Shown here: in pieces, positions 25,887 to 38,664 of the stretch
How positions within the stretch are numbered: the stretch's first letter is position 1
Layout: every line of letters starts with the position of its first letter
Source: Osedax fenrisi
Lineage: Eukaryota > Annelida > Polychaeta > Sabellida > Siboglinidae
Reading direction: 5' to 3'
NCBI GenBank assembly: GCA_964019155.1
Contig: OZ025244.1
Location: 39,263,545-39,327,544 of the forward strand
Length of the DNA: 64,000 bases
The notes under the pieces: generated by a model
Seen by the model: the letters and a program-made list of their open reading frames with translations, nothing else
What the model was told of the DNA's origin: nothing
Database searches by the model: none
Position numbers and translations under genes: made by a program

Positions 25887-26195
25887 GAACATATGTATTC
25901 ATAGATTTGCCGTCTATATAACGTGTCATTAATGGAGCAATTATAGAAAAAACATATATATATATGTATGTTTGCATCACAGAGCTAGAGAGAAACTTTC
26001 TCTCTAACTCTGTGATGTGCATAATTGTACACAACATTTAATGTATACTATTTTCAAATGAATATATATATATACATTTATATATATACAAAGTATATAT
26101 ATTTTCATGGAAAATCTGAAAGAAAATATGTATCATTCTATATTTTTACATTGTATACTATATTGTGTACATGTATACGTTGCCAATATAAACAG

Positions 26196-26258
<63 letters not shown>

Positions 26259-26967
26259 GTATACACGTATGTATGTGTGTATATATGTGCACACGTCAAT
26301 ATATTTGTAGGGTATATATTGTGTGTGTTTATTTTATATTTATTCATGCGAACCATTTGATTAATTTGACCACTCCTGGTATAATAAGTATACGCCCACA
26401 TTGACCAATACGTCGTAAAGTCATATATTGATTACATACAAATTACCGCAGAATAATAAGTCATGCGCACAAACAACCAACATATCGTGATTATATCAGA
26501 TACATTGTAAATCCGCTCTCTAATAAATAACGAAACAATTGTTTATCAATTTAATTTGTATAATATTAAATTATTATATAATCTAGTAAATGTTATATAG
26601 AATATATACAATATATTCTACATAATATATATATATATATAAATTGTTAATTGAATTCAACTAATATATTATTTCACTATATTTTCAACAAGTACCAGTA
26701 TCAGATCGGGTACGGGTATTTACCCAAGTATCAGGTCGTACCACTAAAAGATACACATACAAGAAGCACCCCTCTATGCTATAGCATACATCGCATGCTT
26801 CACTGCATGCAATGCCTACACATACGCAAGTGCAACACTTATTAGTTATACGTATAAACACATTTATGTGTTACACTACATATTCATAAACTGCGTGAGT
26901 GAAATACATATTTATTGTATATGAAATATGCCTACCGTCCATATTTATATACATATACACATATATG
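25614..26967. other. Intergenic spacer
   Basis: Holds a short palindrome gagagaaactttctctc near 25989-26005, ATT runs and an AT run at 26201-26257. The open frames here are AT-repeat products. Confidence 0.5.
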
Positions 26968-28146
26968 CAGTGATGGGCACGATCACGACTTTTCACGATC
27001 GCCGATCGTCGATCTTTTTACTCGATCATTTTTTAACGATCGCCGATCGTCGATCGTCGATCGTGTCATTATTTTGATCGTCGATCGCCGATCGTGGATC
27101 TCGATCGTATTATTATATAAGCGTATGAATTCCTGGCTGCTGCATGAACCACTAATGATCATCGCAGTATTCGCGAGTACTCACCCATTCACGCCGTCAT
27201 ATCAATATATTTATATATATATATATGGCCTACCAATGTATATTTTTTACTAATGTAATCGTAATATTTTACCGCGCGAGACATGCAAGATCAAACAATA
27301 CGTTTAATTATCTACTCTATAATAGAGTCTCTACGCCAAAAATGAGTCAAATTGTCAATTTCCCTGTGGTCGTATTATATTGGGATATATAGGACTATAA
27401 CTTTACTTAGGTTTAACGATTATTTTTCATTTGAGTATTCTATCAATAGTGCCATTATAGCAACAATATATAACCCAAAATGTAAGTTAAATTGGTTAAG
27501 TAATTACGTAGAAGAAAAAGATATGTTGTTATCTACATTTAAGAAATATGTTAATAGACATATCCCAGATAACGAGGTTTATATAACTACACCAGAACAA
27601 AGCGAAACTAATTCAGATGAATTATATGTTATTGATGATAATGGACCATCCACTTCTAAATTAACGGTATAAATAGAAATACTTAATTATATAAATAGTA
27701 AAAATACTAATTTAGATATGCTAAATAATTATCCTATTATAAAAATGTTATTCATAAATTACAATTCTATACTCCCATCATCCGCGCCGGTGGAAAGAAT
27801 GTTTAGTATTGCTACCAATATAAATAAACCGAAACGCAATAAACTAAATGATACTAACTTTGAATTGTTAGTTCTATTGAAAGAAAATTCATTATATTAA
27901 TATTATTTTATTATTAATTTGATCGTATTTCATCATTTTCATAAATAAAAGTTATTATTATATCCCCTATTTTGTTATTTCTTGATATAAATATATATAA
28001 ATTATGTTTAAATTGTGTTCACGATCGTCGATCGCGATCAGTTGCTGACGATCGTCGATCATTTTACTCGATCATTTTCAAACGGTCGTCGATCGCGATC
28101 GGGATCGACGATCGACGATCGACGATCGTGATCGTGCCCATCACTG
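26968..28146 (+). mobile_element. hAT transposon, internally deleted, 8-bp TSD
   Basis: The ends are CAGTGATGGGCACGATCACG and its inverse CGTGATCGTGCCCATCACTG, bordered on both sides by CATATATG (26960-26967 and 28147-28154), a perfect 8-bp target duplication as expected of hAT. Length is 1179 bp. Both subterminal regions (26985-27110 and 28018-28130) are dense arrays of GATCG/CGATCGTCGATCG words in both orientations, likely transposase-binding sites. The interior keeps only the transposase C-terminus. Confidence 0.93.
27410..27900 (+). pseudogene. hAT transposase C-terminal remnant
   Basis: Two frame blocks separated by a TAA at 27670-27672. The first (27410-27669) reads NSAIIATIYNPKCKLNWL, similar to the hAT region before the dimerisation domain, then an acidic linker. 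The second (27718-27897) has YPIIKMLF and SSAPVERMFS, the signature of the hAT C-terminal dimerisation domain. The N-terminal BED finger and the catalytic acidic residues are absent, so this copy could only move with help from an intact relative. Confidence 0.85.
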
Positions 28147-28154
28147 CATATATG

Positions 28155-28582
28155 TATATATACTCATATGGTTATGCATGTATTTCACTCACGTAGTAAA
28201 TGCTGAATATAATATGTGTACAATAGAAGATATGTCAATATGCAAAGATTTATTATAAGTGTTCTGATTAACATTTAATTTATAAATATAAATCTACAAC
28301 ATCAGAGAGATCACTAAATCAGCATCGGCATATATGCCGATATATATGTTATATATGTTAAAGTGTCATACAGCTTGACTATAGTCGGAAGCGTATACGT
28401 TATGAATAATATGCGTCACATAGCCTATGATTCATCATTAATATATTCACTCTGTGAGTCATTACACAAAACTATACTAATATATACTATGTAATAAGTA
28501 ATACACATACATAATGATAATCATTTATTAAAATTATATAATATCTATTAGGTTTATATTGAATGTATAGTGTGTATGTGTA

Positions 28583-28613
<31 letters not shown>

Positions 28614-28734
28614 ATGTGTGTGTATGTGTGTGTGGGTGTGTGTGTTAGTATACCTGTTTGTTTATGATGTGACAACTTGTAGATGTAACATTATGTAATA
28701 ATTAAATGTCACGAAGATTCCCGTCTGGAGTACG
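28155..28734. other. Intergenic spacer with GT run
   Basis: A TG/GGGTG microsatellite at about 28570-28645 is the only clear structure. Confidence 0.5.
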
Positions 28735-28900
28735 ACGTCGCTGGCTGCCACCAGTCTTATTAACTAACTTCCGGTACGGTTGAGTACTTCCGGTATTATC
28801 GAGCACTTCCGGTTAACGTTGCACGTGACCGCAGCAACGTATAGCCTAAGAGAGGTCGCCGGCTGATAAGTAACTAAACGTTCTGTTCTGTCCTAGCTTT
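28735..28900. promoter_or_regulatory. GC-richer islet with three CTTCCGG sites
   Basis: ACTTCCGG occurs three times at roughly 20-bp spacing (about 28768-28815), then GCACGTGACC and CGCAGCAACG. ACTTCCGG is the ETS-family core and CACGTG an E-box, both common in animal promoters. No transcript start or gene can be tied to it. Confidence 0.3.
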
Positions 28901-28974
28901 AATACCGTACACTGTTTCCGCTCTACAGTGTACGTCGTAAGTTATAAGTGTTTACTGTGTACGTCGTACAGTAC

Positions 28975-29093
28975 TGATGTGTGTGTGTGCGTATGTGTGT
29001 GTGTATGTGTGTATGTGTGTTCGTATACATGTGTGTACGTATTTATGACGTACGAATAGGTCGACTGGAAGATATTTATTATTTATTTGTTTA

Positions 29094-29135
<42 letters not shown>

Positions 29136-29266
29136 AATGAAAATAATAAACCTATATATGTATAGCTATAAATCATATTTCATATAATCGATATACTACT
29201 AATACACGCCCACACACATACGAACACACACATACACACTCGTATATCAATATATACACACATACC

Positions 29267-29322
<56 letters not shown>

Positions 29323-29330
29323 CACAATCC
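28975..29330. repeat. Cluster of TG, AT and CA microsatellites
   Basis: TG-rich at 28978-29030, AT at 29097-29130, CA-rich at 29205-29275 and AT at 29277-29319. The open frames here come from these repeats. Confidence 0.85.
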
Positions 29331-29431
29331 ATGACTCTTTCACTCCAGTTTACCTTATCTACCATGCAAGTTTTAGTTGACCGGAAGTACATCCAGTGCC
29401 ATGTTGCAAGTGGCGATATATACATATGTGA

Positions 29432-29475
29432 AGGTCACGTAGAGGTCACGTAGAGGTCACGTGCAGGTCACGTGT
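29432..29475 (+). repeat. Four AGGTCACGTAG 11-mers
   Basis: Exact tandem units start at 29432, 29443, 29454 and 29465; the last two end GTGC and GTGT. Each contains AGGTCA (nuclear-receptor half-site) overlapping TCACGT (E-box/CRE-like). A regulatory role is speculative. Confidence 0.8.
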
Positions 29476-29619
29476 TGCAGTATAGTGGTTCCCGTTATAG
29501 TAAACCGCTTAGAAGTTACCTAAAGTGTAGAGACTGATTTAGATTGATAAATATAACCATTTATATATTACAGAATAGTACACTACATATAGGTAGTATA
29601 TATATATATAAGAAAAAAA

Positions 29620-29800
29620 AATGTTACTATTTGTTTTGTATTGTCGTTTGTATTGTTTTGTATTTGGGGCTCCTCTCAGTTATTTATAACATGTGCAAGT
29701 TTATGACTTCTTGAGGGGTCCATTTGTAGCCGATATTATTATATGTGTGATTCAATGAATACATATTATTATTATTATATTATTATTATATATATATACT
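29620..29800 (+). mobile_element. Possible LINE 3' UTR and tail
   Basis: A GC-richer stretch with ggggctcc, aggggtcc and tgtagccgat words typical of L2/CR1-like 3' ends, followed by caatgaatacatattattatt, an ATT tail. No coding part is preserved. Confidence 0.4.
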
Positions 29801-29858
29801 ATTAGTATGAATTCTTCACGAAATTCAGACGTATATACATATATGCTTATTTACTTAG

Positions 29859-30190
29859 TTGATTAGGTACTTAGTATTTATATAGTTATATACTTAGGTA
29901 TTTATGTACTTATATACTTAAGCATGTATTTTTCCTAAATGATTAGCTACTTAAGGTTGATTAGGTACTTAGTATTTATATATTTATATAATTAGGTATT
30001 TATGTTCTTAAACATGTATTTTTTCCTAAATGATTAGGTACTTATATACTTAGTTTCTTAGATACTTAGGTACTTATAAACTTAGATACTCTATTATTCA
30101 GGAACTTATATAATTGTATATGTATATACTTATATACATAGGTACTTAGCTAATTAAATACTCTATAATTTGTATACGTATGTATTAAGT
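29859..30190. repeat. Tandem TAGGTACTTAG-rich repeat
   Basis: A unit of about 97 bp starting ttgattaggtacttagtatt occurs at 29859 and 29956, each ending cctaaatgattag. Degenerate tacttag words continue to about 30190. Confidence 0.65.
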
Positions 30191-30273
30191 ACTTAGATAT
30201 ATCTTGAAATATTTAAATATTATTAATATTAATAGTATTCAATTTTGATAATATTTATGACCTCATATATATA

Positions 30274-30305
<32 letters not shown>

Positions 30306-30632
30306 ACTCAGAAGGGTGTTATTGAAAAATCAATTAAGAAAATATGTTTGAGCTTATGACCTATTCATCATAGTTAGTGATCCTAAAACTAAAACGGAGA
30401 TAAACGGTATAAAAATATCAATAATAATTAAACAAAATAAAAATTGATAAAATATGTAAAAAGAATTTTGTGATAAAAAGAGTTAAAAGTAGAAAATAAG
30501 ATAATAAACTAAAGATACAATATAAAATGCTAAGTAAAATAATAAAACGCTTTAAAACCAGTTGAAGAATTTCGATAACATTCTTCCCGAACCTTCTATT
30601 GATTCTTTAATACTGGCGGTCTTCAATATTTT

Positions 30633-31850
30633 TCAGGTATTTGAAGGAAAATTCATCTCTGTCTTGAGAATTTGGTTTCCAGAGTACTAAGAGCCCAAAG
30701 AACAAACACAGAAGGGAATTACATATCCGAGGTGGCGATACTTTTCTATCTTCCTGTTAGCGGAAGATTCCATGTTTGTAATCGAGTCGTAGGGAATTGT
30801 GATGTCGACAAAATAACACGAGTTGTTATATTTGATAACAAGATCCGGTTTTAAGTTATCTAGTGAGATGTAGCTAGTATCGTATTCAATATCGCATTCA
30901 TCTAGGAACTTAGTTAGTACTCCAAGGACAGCATCATGTCCTTCTGTCAAAATGTTTAGTGATGCAGTACACATATTCAATATGTGCATCGTCGTTTCAT
31001 CCTTGGAGTAGCATTGCCTACATTTTTTATCTGTTGAGCCTGGAAAAGCTTTTACTGGAAGAGTCTGAGTTCTATCCATGTGCCAATAGTTCCAGGGTTT
31101 GAAAGATAGTATCGATTCTTGTGATATTAGCTTTGTGATTACCTTAGAATTTGCATCCTGGGATAAACACTCAGCTACACTGCCTTGTAACGGAAGTTCC
31201 ATGAATTTTCTGCTCCATTGCTTTCTCAGTGCAAGTCGCATGCTTTTGACAACCTTAGCAGGAGTGGAGCAGATATCATCGATTGCTATGATTATGTTCC
31301 CATCGGATATATCAATGCGAGCTCCAATGTGTGTTGCTGCATGTCGAGTGCGCGTCCAAAGATTAGCACCTTTGCTATAAAATCTATAAACATTTAACCC
31401 ATGCGTTTGGCTACCGGATAGAAATTCAGTGAGTGGTATTTCATGATCATGTCCGATAGCACAATTGAGGGTATTTGATAGTTGGCGATTAGCAATTGAG
31501 GATATCATATTATCCCTAGAAGATAGTAATTGCGTTGCTTTAGAGATGGTCCAAATATCTATTTCTTGGCTGATTTTACCATTCCCCAGGCCGCCAATAT
31601 TTCTGTCAGCATAGAAGAATGGAGTAGCAATATTGTCAGGAGTATTAGTATTATATCGTAGGAACTGTTTTATAGATTTATCCAGATCGTAGATACTTTC
31701 CTTCATGACTCGTCCAGATGAGAGCTCATGGGATAGAGATGGGTTTAAGTGACTTCTAAAAACTTCTATTTTTTGCCATGGAGTTAGTCCAGAGTCTGAT
31801 AGTTGATTAAGTTGAGCAGGTATATCAGTAGTAACATTAAACAAGAACTA
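30633..31850 (-). pseudogene. R2/NeSL-type LINE C-terminus (zinc knuckle and restriction-like endonuclease)
   Basis: On the minus strand a 385-codon frame runs from 31844 to a TAG at 30687-30689. Its N-terminal part (LTPWQKIEVFRSHLNPSL, then FFYADRNIGGLG) matches the region following the RT thumb of R2-group LINEs. A CX2CX8HX4C zinc knuckle (about residues 275-292) comes next. Then KPDLVIKY and FVDITIPYD give the PDX12D core of the restriction-like endonuclease, followed by a conserved KYRHLGY. The frame has no ATG start: it is bounded upstream by TAG at 31848-31850, and the RT domain is lost, so it is a 5'-truncated dead copy. The TAG falls after SLGS, where the family usually has Trp, and the frame stays open 17 more codons. 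A 3' UTR-like stretch continues to about 30400. Confidence 0.88.
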
Positions 31851-32740
31851 TAGTTCTAGTTTAATATATATATTAACCCATCAATATGTATCTATTACAA
31901 TATTTGTATATACCAGAATACATAGTGTGTGTGTATGTGTGTGTGTGTATGTGTGTGTGTGTGTGTATGGTGCGCGACATATTCTAATCTTCCCTAAGTA
32001 TACTCTACAATATAGTGTATACTATAGAGTCTACATACTATATAGAGGGATTATTTGATTATAAACACTCTTGTATTTATAAATCTACGGGATTATCTAT
32101 CCTTAATGTATAGTGTACATTGTACACATAAACGCAGCGTATATTCTTATAAGGTCACATGTACACTGTACACATCGTACAGTGTACATTGTATACAATG
32201 ACGACGTGTGTATACACACGTCACGATGTAAACGTCATAATGTCCACATAATGTCCACATAATGTCCACATAATCGCGTATGTATACACGTGTAGAAATA
32301 GGGGACATTAGATGGGTACTGCTAAATATAGAGGGGTATATATATAGACGGAGGAGAAGGCATACCTCTCTATAGAGAGCGGCAGGGAGATGGAGAACAA
32401 TGGGAGATCACTGCAGATGTACAGGTATGCATGATACGCAAGGAAAGTTATATGAATATGGAGAGGTTATGTAGAGAGAGGCATGGGTGGAGGGTGGAGG
32501 GAAGATAGAGAGTTACATGGAGAGAGGAGACAGCGAGGTATTCTAGAGACAGACAGAGGTAGAGATAGGTAGAGAGAGAGGTCAACCGAGAAGAGTATAA
32601 CGAGGGGAAGGTTGCTATATAAAGGGAGCGGGTATATATTCATATGGATAGGGATATTAAGAAATGTGTATGTTTGTGAAATTCGGAGAATAGAATCGCA
32701 AGTATTAATACCCACTTAACAATGCTTAATTATATATATA
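31851..32740. other. Intergenic spacer
   Basis: Has a GT run (31926-31970), a group of GTACACTGTACA-like palindromes (32108-32200), three ATAATGTCCAC units (32237-32270) and a purine-rich GAGAGA/GGGAGA stretch (32340-32640). No gene recognised. Confidence 0.5.
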
Positions 32741-34303
32741 CTAGCCGTACCCGACCCGGCGTTGCTCGGTTATTATTATTTTCCTATCTATTATTTATTA
32801 ATTACAGCTGTTCCTAATTCTGCATTGCTAAATATTTATATTTAATTTTTTCCTAACTATTATTTATATACAATAAAATAAATCTGAGCTGACATACAAA
32901 CAAATGTAGAAAAATATTTTAATATTTAAAAAATTAGTAGAAAAATATTTCAAAAAATATATTAAAGAATACAACAAATATTTAAAATATTACAAAATAT
33001 GTTTTAAAAAAATGTCTAAAACCAAAACTCAAACCATTCCGACCCGCCGTTGCTAGGTTTTTGATTGTTTTCCTATCAATTATTAATTATAGCTATTCCT
33101 GATTATGCTCAAATATATTATTGCAAAAAAATACATAACAATATTTAAAATATTACAAAATATGTTTTAAAAAAAGCCGTACCCGACCCGGCGTTGCTCG
33201 GTATTTAATTATTGTCCTATTATCTATTATTTATTAATTATAGCTATTCCTGATTCTGTATATACAATAAAATAAATGTTAGCTAAAATATCAACAAAAT
33301 ATAGAAAAATATTTGTTTAATATCTAACAAATTAATGGAAATATATTAAAAAATAAAACAAATATTACAAATATTACAAAATATGTTTTAAAAAATGTCT
33401 AAAACCCAAACTTAAACCCAAACCGTACCTGACCCGGCGTTGCTCGGTTGTTGATGTTTTGCCTATCTATTATTTATTAATTATAGCTGTTCCTGATTCT
33501 TCATTGTTATATATACAATTAAATAAATGTTAGCTGAAATACAAACAAATGTAGAAAAATAGTTTAATATTTAAAAAATTAGTCGACAAATATTTCAAAA
33601 AATATATTAAAAAATACAATAATATTGAATATTACAAAATATGTTTTAAAAAGATGTCGAACCCAAACCGTACCCGACCTGGCGTTGCTCGGTTTTTGAT
33701 TGTTTGCCAATTATTATTTATTAACTATAGATATTACTAATTCTGCATTGCTAAATATTTATATTTAATTTTTTCCTAACTATTATTTATATACAATAAA
33801 ATAAATGTTAGCTGACATACAAACAAATGTAGAAAAATATTTTAATATTTAAAAAATTGTTGGAAAAATATTTCAAAAAATATATTAAATAATACAACAA
33901 ATATTTTAAATATTACAAAATATGTTTTAAAAAAATGTCTAAAACCAAAACCCAAACCGTCCCGAAACGGCGTTGCTAGATTTTTGATTGTTTTCCTAGA
34001 TAGGAATCTATTATTAATTATAGCTATTCCTGATTATGCTCAAATATATTATTGCAAAAAAATACATTACAATATTTAAAATATTACAAAATATGTTTTA
34101 AAAAAAGCCGTACCCGACCCGGCGTTGCTCGGTATTTAATTATTGTCCTATTATCTATTATTTATTAATTATAGCTATTCCTGATTCTGTATATACAATA
34201 AAATAAATGTTAGCTAAAATATCAACAAAATATAGAAAAATATTTGTTTAATATCTAACAAATTAATGGAAATATATTAAAAAATAAAAAAAATATTACA
34301 AAT

Positions 34304-36115
34304 ATTACAAAATATGTTTTAAAAAATGTCTAAAACCCAAACTTAAACCGTCCCGAAACGGCGTTGCTAGATTTTTGATTGTTTTCCTATCTATTATTTA
34401 TTAATTATAACTATTATTGATTTTAAATTGCTTGCCTTACCCAACCCGACGTTTCTCGATTTTTGATTATTTGCCTATCAATTATTAATTATAGATATTC
34501 CTAATTATGCATAGCTAATCTTTAATTTTGTTTCTAACTAATATTTAATAATTCTAACTGTATCCGATGTAGATCTAGAGTTGTTCGTTTTTAAGATTTA
34601 TTCGTAAAATATTTTGTAAAAATACAAAAAAATAATTTAAAATAATACAAAATATATATTTTTATAAATTGTCTAAAAATATTTCAACATATTAATAGCC
34701 ATACCAGACCCGGCGTTGCTAGGTTTTTTATTGTTTGCCAATTTATTTTTATTAATTATAGCTATTCCTGATTATGCTAAAATATATTATTGCTAAAAAA
34801 TACAACAAATATTTAAAATATTACAAAATATGTTTTAAAAAATGTCGAAAACTCAAACCTAAACCCAAACAGTACCAGACCCGACATTTATCGGTTTTTG
34901 ATTGTTTGCAAATTTATTATTTATTAATTAAAGCTATTCCTGATTCTACATTTCTAGTATATACAATAAATAAAGTTGATCAAACAAATGTAGAAACATA
35001 TTTTTTTTTAATATTTAAAAAATGTGTGCAAAATATTTAAAAAAATACAACAAATATTTAAAATATTCCAAAATATGTTGAAAACCTAAACCCAAACCTT
35101 CCAAATCGGCGTTGCTCGTTTTTTTATTATGTGCCTATCTATCATTTATTAATTATAACTATTCCTGATTTGGAATTTCTTGCCTTACCCAACTCTGCTT
35201 TACTCGTTGTTTGATAGTTTTCCTATCTATTATTTATTAATTATGGCTATTCATGATTTTGCTTTGCATATACAATAACATACATTTTCCATAAAAAAAA
35301 ATTCAAACAAATTTAGACAAATATTCGTTTTTAATATCTCAAAAATTAGTGGAAAAATATTTCAAAAATATTTCAAATAATATTTAAAAAAATACAACAC
35401 ATATTTCCAATATTACAAAATAGTACTTAATAAATATCGAAAACCCAAACCGCACCCTGCGTTGATCGATTTTTGATTGTTTACCTATCTATTATTTATT
35501 AATTATAGCTATTCCTGATTCTGTATTCCTAGTATACAACAAATATTTCCAAATATTACAAAATATATTTTTTATAAATGTTCTACAAATATTTTAAAAA
35601 GTATATTATTATATCTTATAATATTTATATATTTATTATATAATTATAATATTTTAATTATATCTTAAAATAATAATATTTCAACGAATAGTTGAAAAAT
35701 ATAAAAAAATATTTCAAATAATATTTTTTAAAATACAAAAAATATAAATAATATTACAAAATATATTTTAAAAAAATTTCAAAAAAATGTTTAAAAAAAT
35801 TTCAAAAATATTTCAAAAAATGTCAAAAATATTTCAAAAAATTTCCAAAATTTCCAAAAATTTCAAAAAAAATTCAAAAAAATAGTTCGAAAAAATGTAA
35901 AAAAAATATTTCAAAATAGCGACGCCGAAGATTTTGGATGACAAAAAATCATTTTAATGGCAAAAAGTCAATTTTTCAGGTTTTTCTGGGGTACGCGGTA
36001 AAAAATACAAAAAATTTTCCGGACCAAGACCATACTGTTGCAAATTTATTAAGATCGGGTATAACATATTTTCGCGACGTACCCCGGTTCTCGATTTACC
36101 TCACCAGATACACAC

Positions 36116-36175
<60 letters not shown>

Positions 36176-38604
36176 TAGCCGTACCCGACCCGGCGTTGCT
36201 CGGTTTTGATTATTTTCCTATATATTATATATTAATTATAGCTATTCCTGATTCTTAATTGATATATATAATAAAATAAATGTTAGCTGACATACAAAAC
36301 AAAGTAGAAAACATTTTCAAATAATATGTTAAAAAATACAAAAATATTTCAAATATTAAAAAATATGTTTTAAAAAAATGTCTAAAACCCAAACCTAAAC
36401 CCAAACACAAACCGTACACTACCCTGCGTTGCTAGGTTTTTGATTATTTGCCTATTAATTGTAGCTATTCCTGATTATACTTAGCTAATATTTAATTGTT
36501 TTCTTCTAACTAATATTTACTAATTCTAACTGTATCCGATGTAGACTCAGCGTTGTTCGTTTTTAAGATTATTTGTAAAATATTTGGTAAGATTACAAAT
36601 AATAATTTAAAATATTACAAAATATATTTTTAAAAAGTGTCTAAAAATATTTTAAGAAATATAAAAAATATTTCAACATATTAGTAGCCATACCTGATTT
36701 TTAATGCCTATTAATTTTTTTTATTAATTATAGCTATTCCTGATTATTCTAAAATATATAATTGCTAAAAATTGCAAAAAAATATATAAAATATTACAAA
36801 ATATGTTTTAAAAAATGTCTAAAACCCAAACTTAAACCGTCCCGAAACGGCGTTGCTAGATTTTTGATTGTTTTCCTATCTATTATTTATTAATTATAAC
36901 TATTATTGATTTTAAATTGCTTGCCTTACCCAACCCGACGTTTCTCGATTTTTGATTATTTGCCTATCAATTATTAATTATAGATATTCCTAATTATGCA
37001 TAGCTAATCTTTAATTTTGTTTCTAACTAATATTTAATAATTCTAACTGTATCCGATGTAGATCTAGAGTTGTTCGTTTTTAAGATTTATTCGTAAAATA
37101 TTTTGTAAAAATACAAAAAAATAATTTAAAATAATACAAAATATATATTTTTATAAATTGTCTAAAAATATTTCAACATATTAATAGCCATACCAGACCC
37201 GGCGTTGCTAGGTTTTTTATTGTTTGCCAATTTATTTTTATTAATTATAGCTATTCCTGATTATGCTAAAATATATTATTGCTAAAAAATACAACAAATA
37301 TTTAAAATATTACAAAATATGTTTTAAAAAATGTCGAAAACTCAAACCTAAACCCAAACAGTACCAGACCCGACATTTATCGGTTTTTGATTGTTTGCAA
37401 ATTTATTATTTATTAATTAAAGCTATTCCTGATTCTACATTTCTAGTATATACAATAAATAAAGTTGATCAAACAAATGTAGAAACATATTTTTTTTTAA
37501 TATTTAAAAAATGTGTGCAAAATATTTAAAAAAATACAACAAATATTTAAAATATTCCAAAATATGTTGAAAACCTAAACCCAAACCTTCCAAATCGGCG
37601 TTGCTCGTTTTTTTATTATGTGCCTATCTATCATTTATTAATTATAACTATTCCTGATTTGGAATTTCTTGCCTTACCCAACTCTGCTTTACTCGTTGTT
37701 TGATAGTTTTCCTATCTATTATTTATTAATTATGGCTATTCATGATTTTGCTTTGCATATACAATAACATACATTTTCCATAAAAAAAAATTCAAACAAA
37801 TTTAGACAAATATTCGTTTTTAATATCTCAAAAATTAGTGGAAAAATATTTCAAAAATATTTCAAATAATATTTAAAAAAATACAACACATATTTCCAAT
37901 ATTACAAAATAGTACTTAATAAATATCGAAAACCCAAACCGCACCCTGCGTTGATCGATTTTTGATTGTTTACCTATCTATTATTTATTAATTATAGCTA
38001 TTCCTGATTCTGTATTCCTAGTATACAACAAATATTTCCAAATATTACAAAATATATTTTTTATAAATGTTCTACAAATATTTTAAAAAGTATATTATTA
38101 TATCTTATAATATTTATATATTTATTATATAATTATAATATTTTAATTATATCTTAAAATAATAATATTTCAACGAATAGTTGAAAAATATAAAAAAATA
38201 TTTCAAATAATACTTTTTAAAATACAAAAAATATAAATAATATTACAAAATATATTTTAAAAAAATTTCAAAAAAATGTTTAAAAAAATTTCAAAAATAT
38301 TTCAAAAAATGTCAAAAATATTTCAAAAAATTTCCAAAATTTCCAAAAATTTCAAAAAAAATTCAAAAAAATAGTTCGAAAAAATGTAAAAAAAATATTT
38401 CAAAATAGCGACGCCGAAGATTTTGGATGACAAAAAATCATTTTAATGGCAAAAAGTCAATTTTTCAGGTTTTTCTGGGGTACGCGGTAAAAAATTCAAA
38501 AAATTTTCCGGACCAAGACCATACTGTTGCAAATTTATTAAGATCGGGTATAACATATTTTCGCGACGTACCCCGGTTCTCGATTTACCTCACCAGATAC
38601 ACAC

Positions 38605-38664
<60 letters not shown>

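Noticed and set aside
26915..28196. DRRS-repeat proteins at both ends of the hAT element
   Set aside because: They are translation of the GATCG subterminal arrays and lie partly outside the element.
31099..31380. Plus-strand protein over the R2/NeSL fragment
   Set aside because: It is a shadow of the minus-strand coding frame, which has the zinc knuckle and endonuclease motifs.
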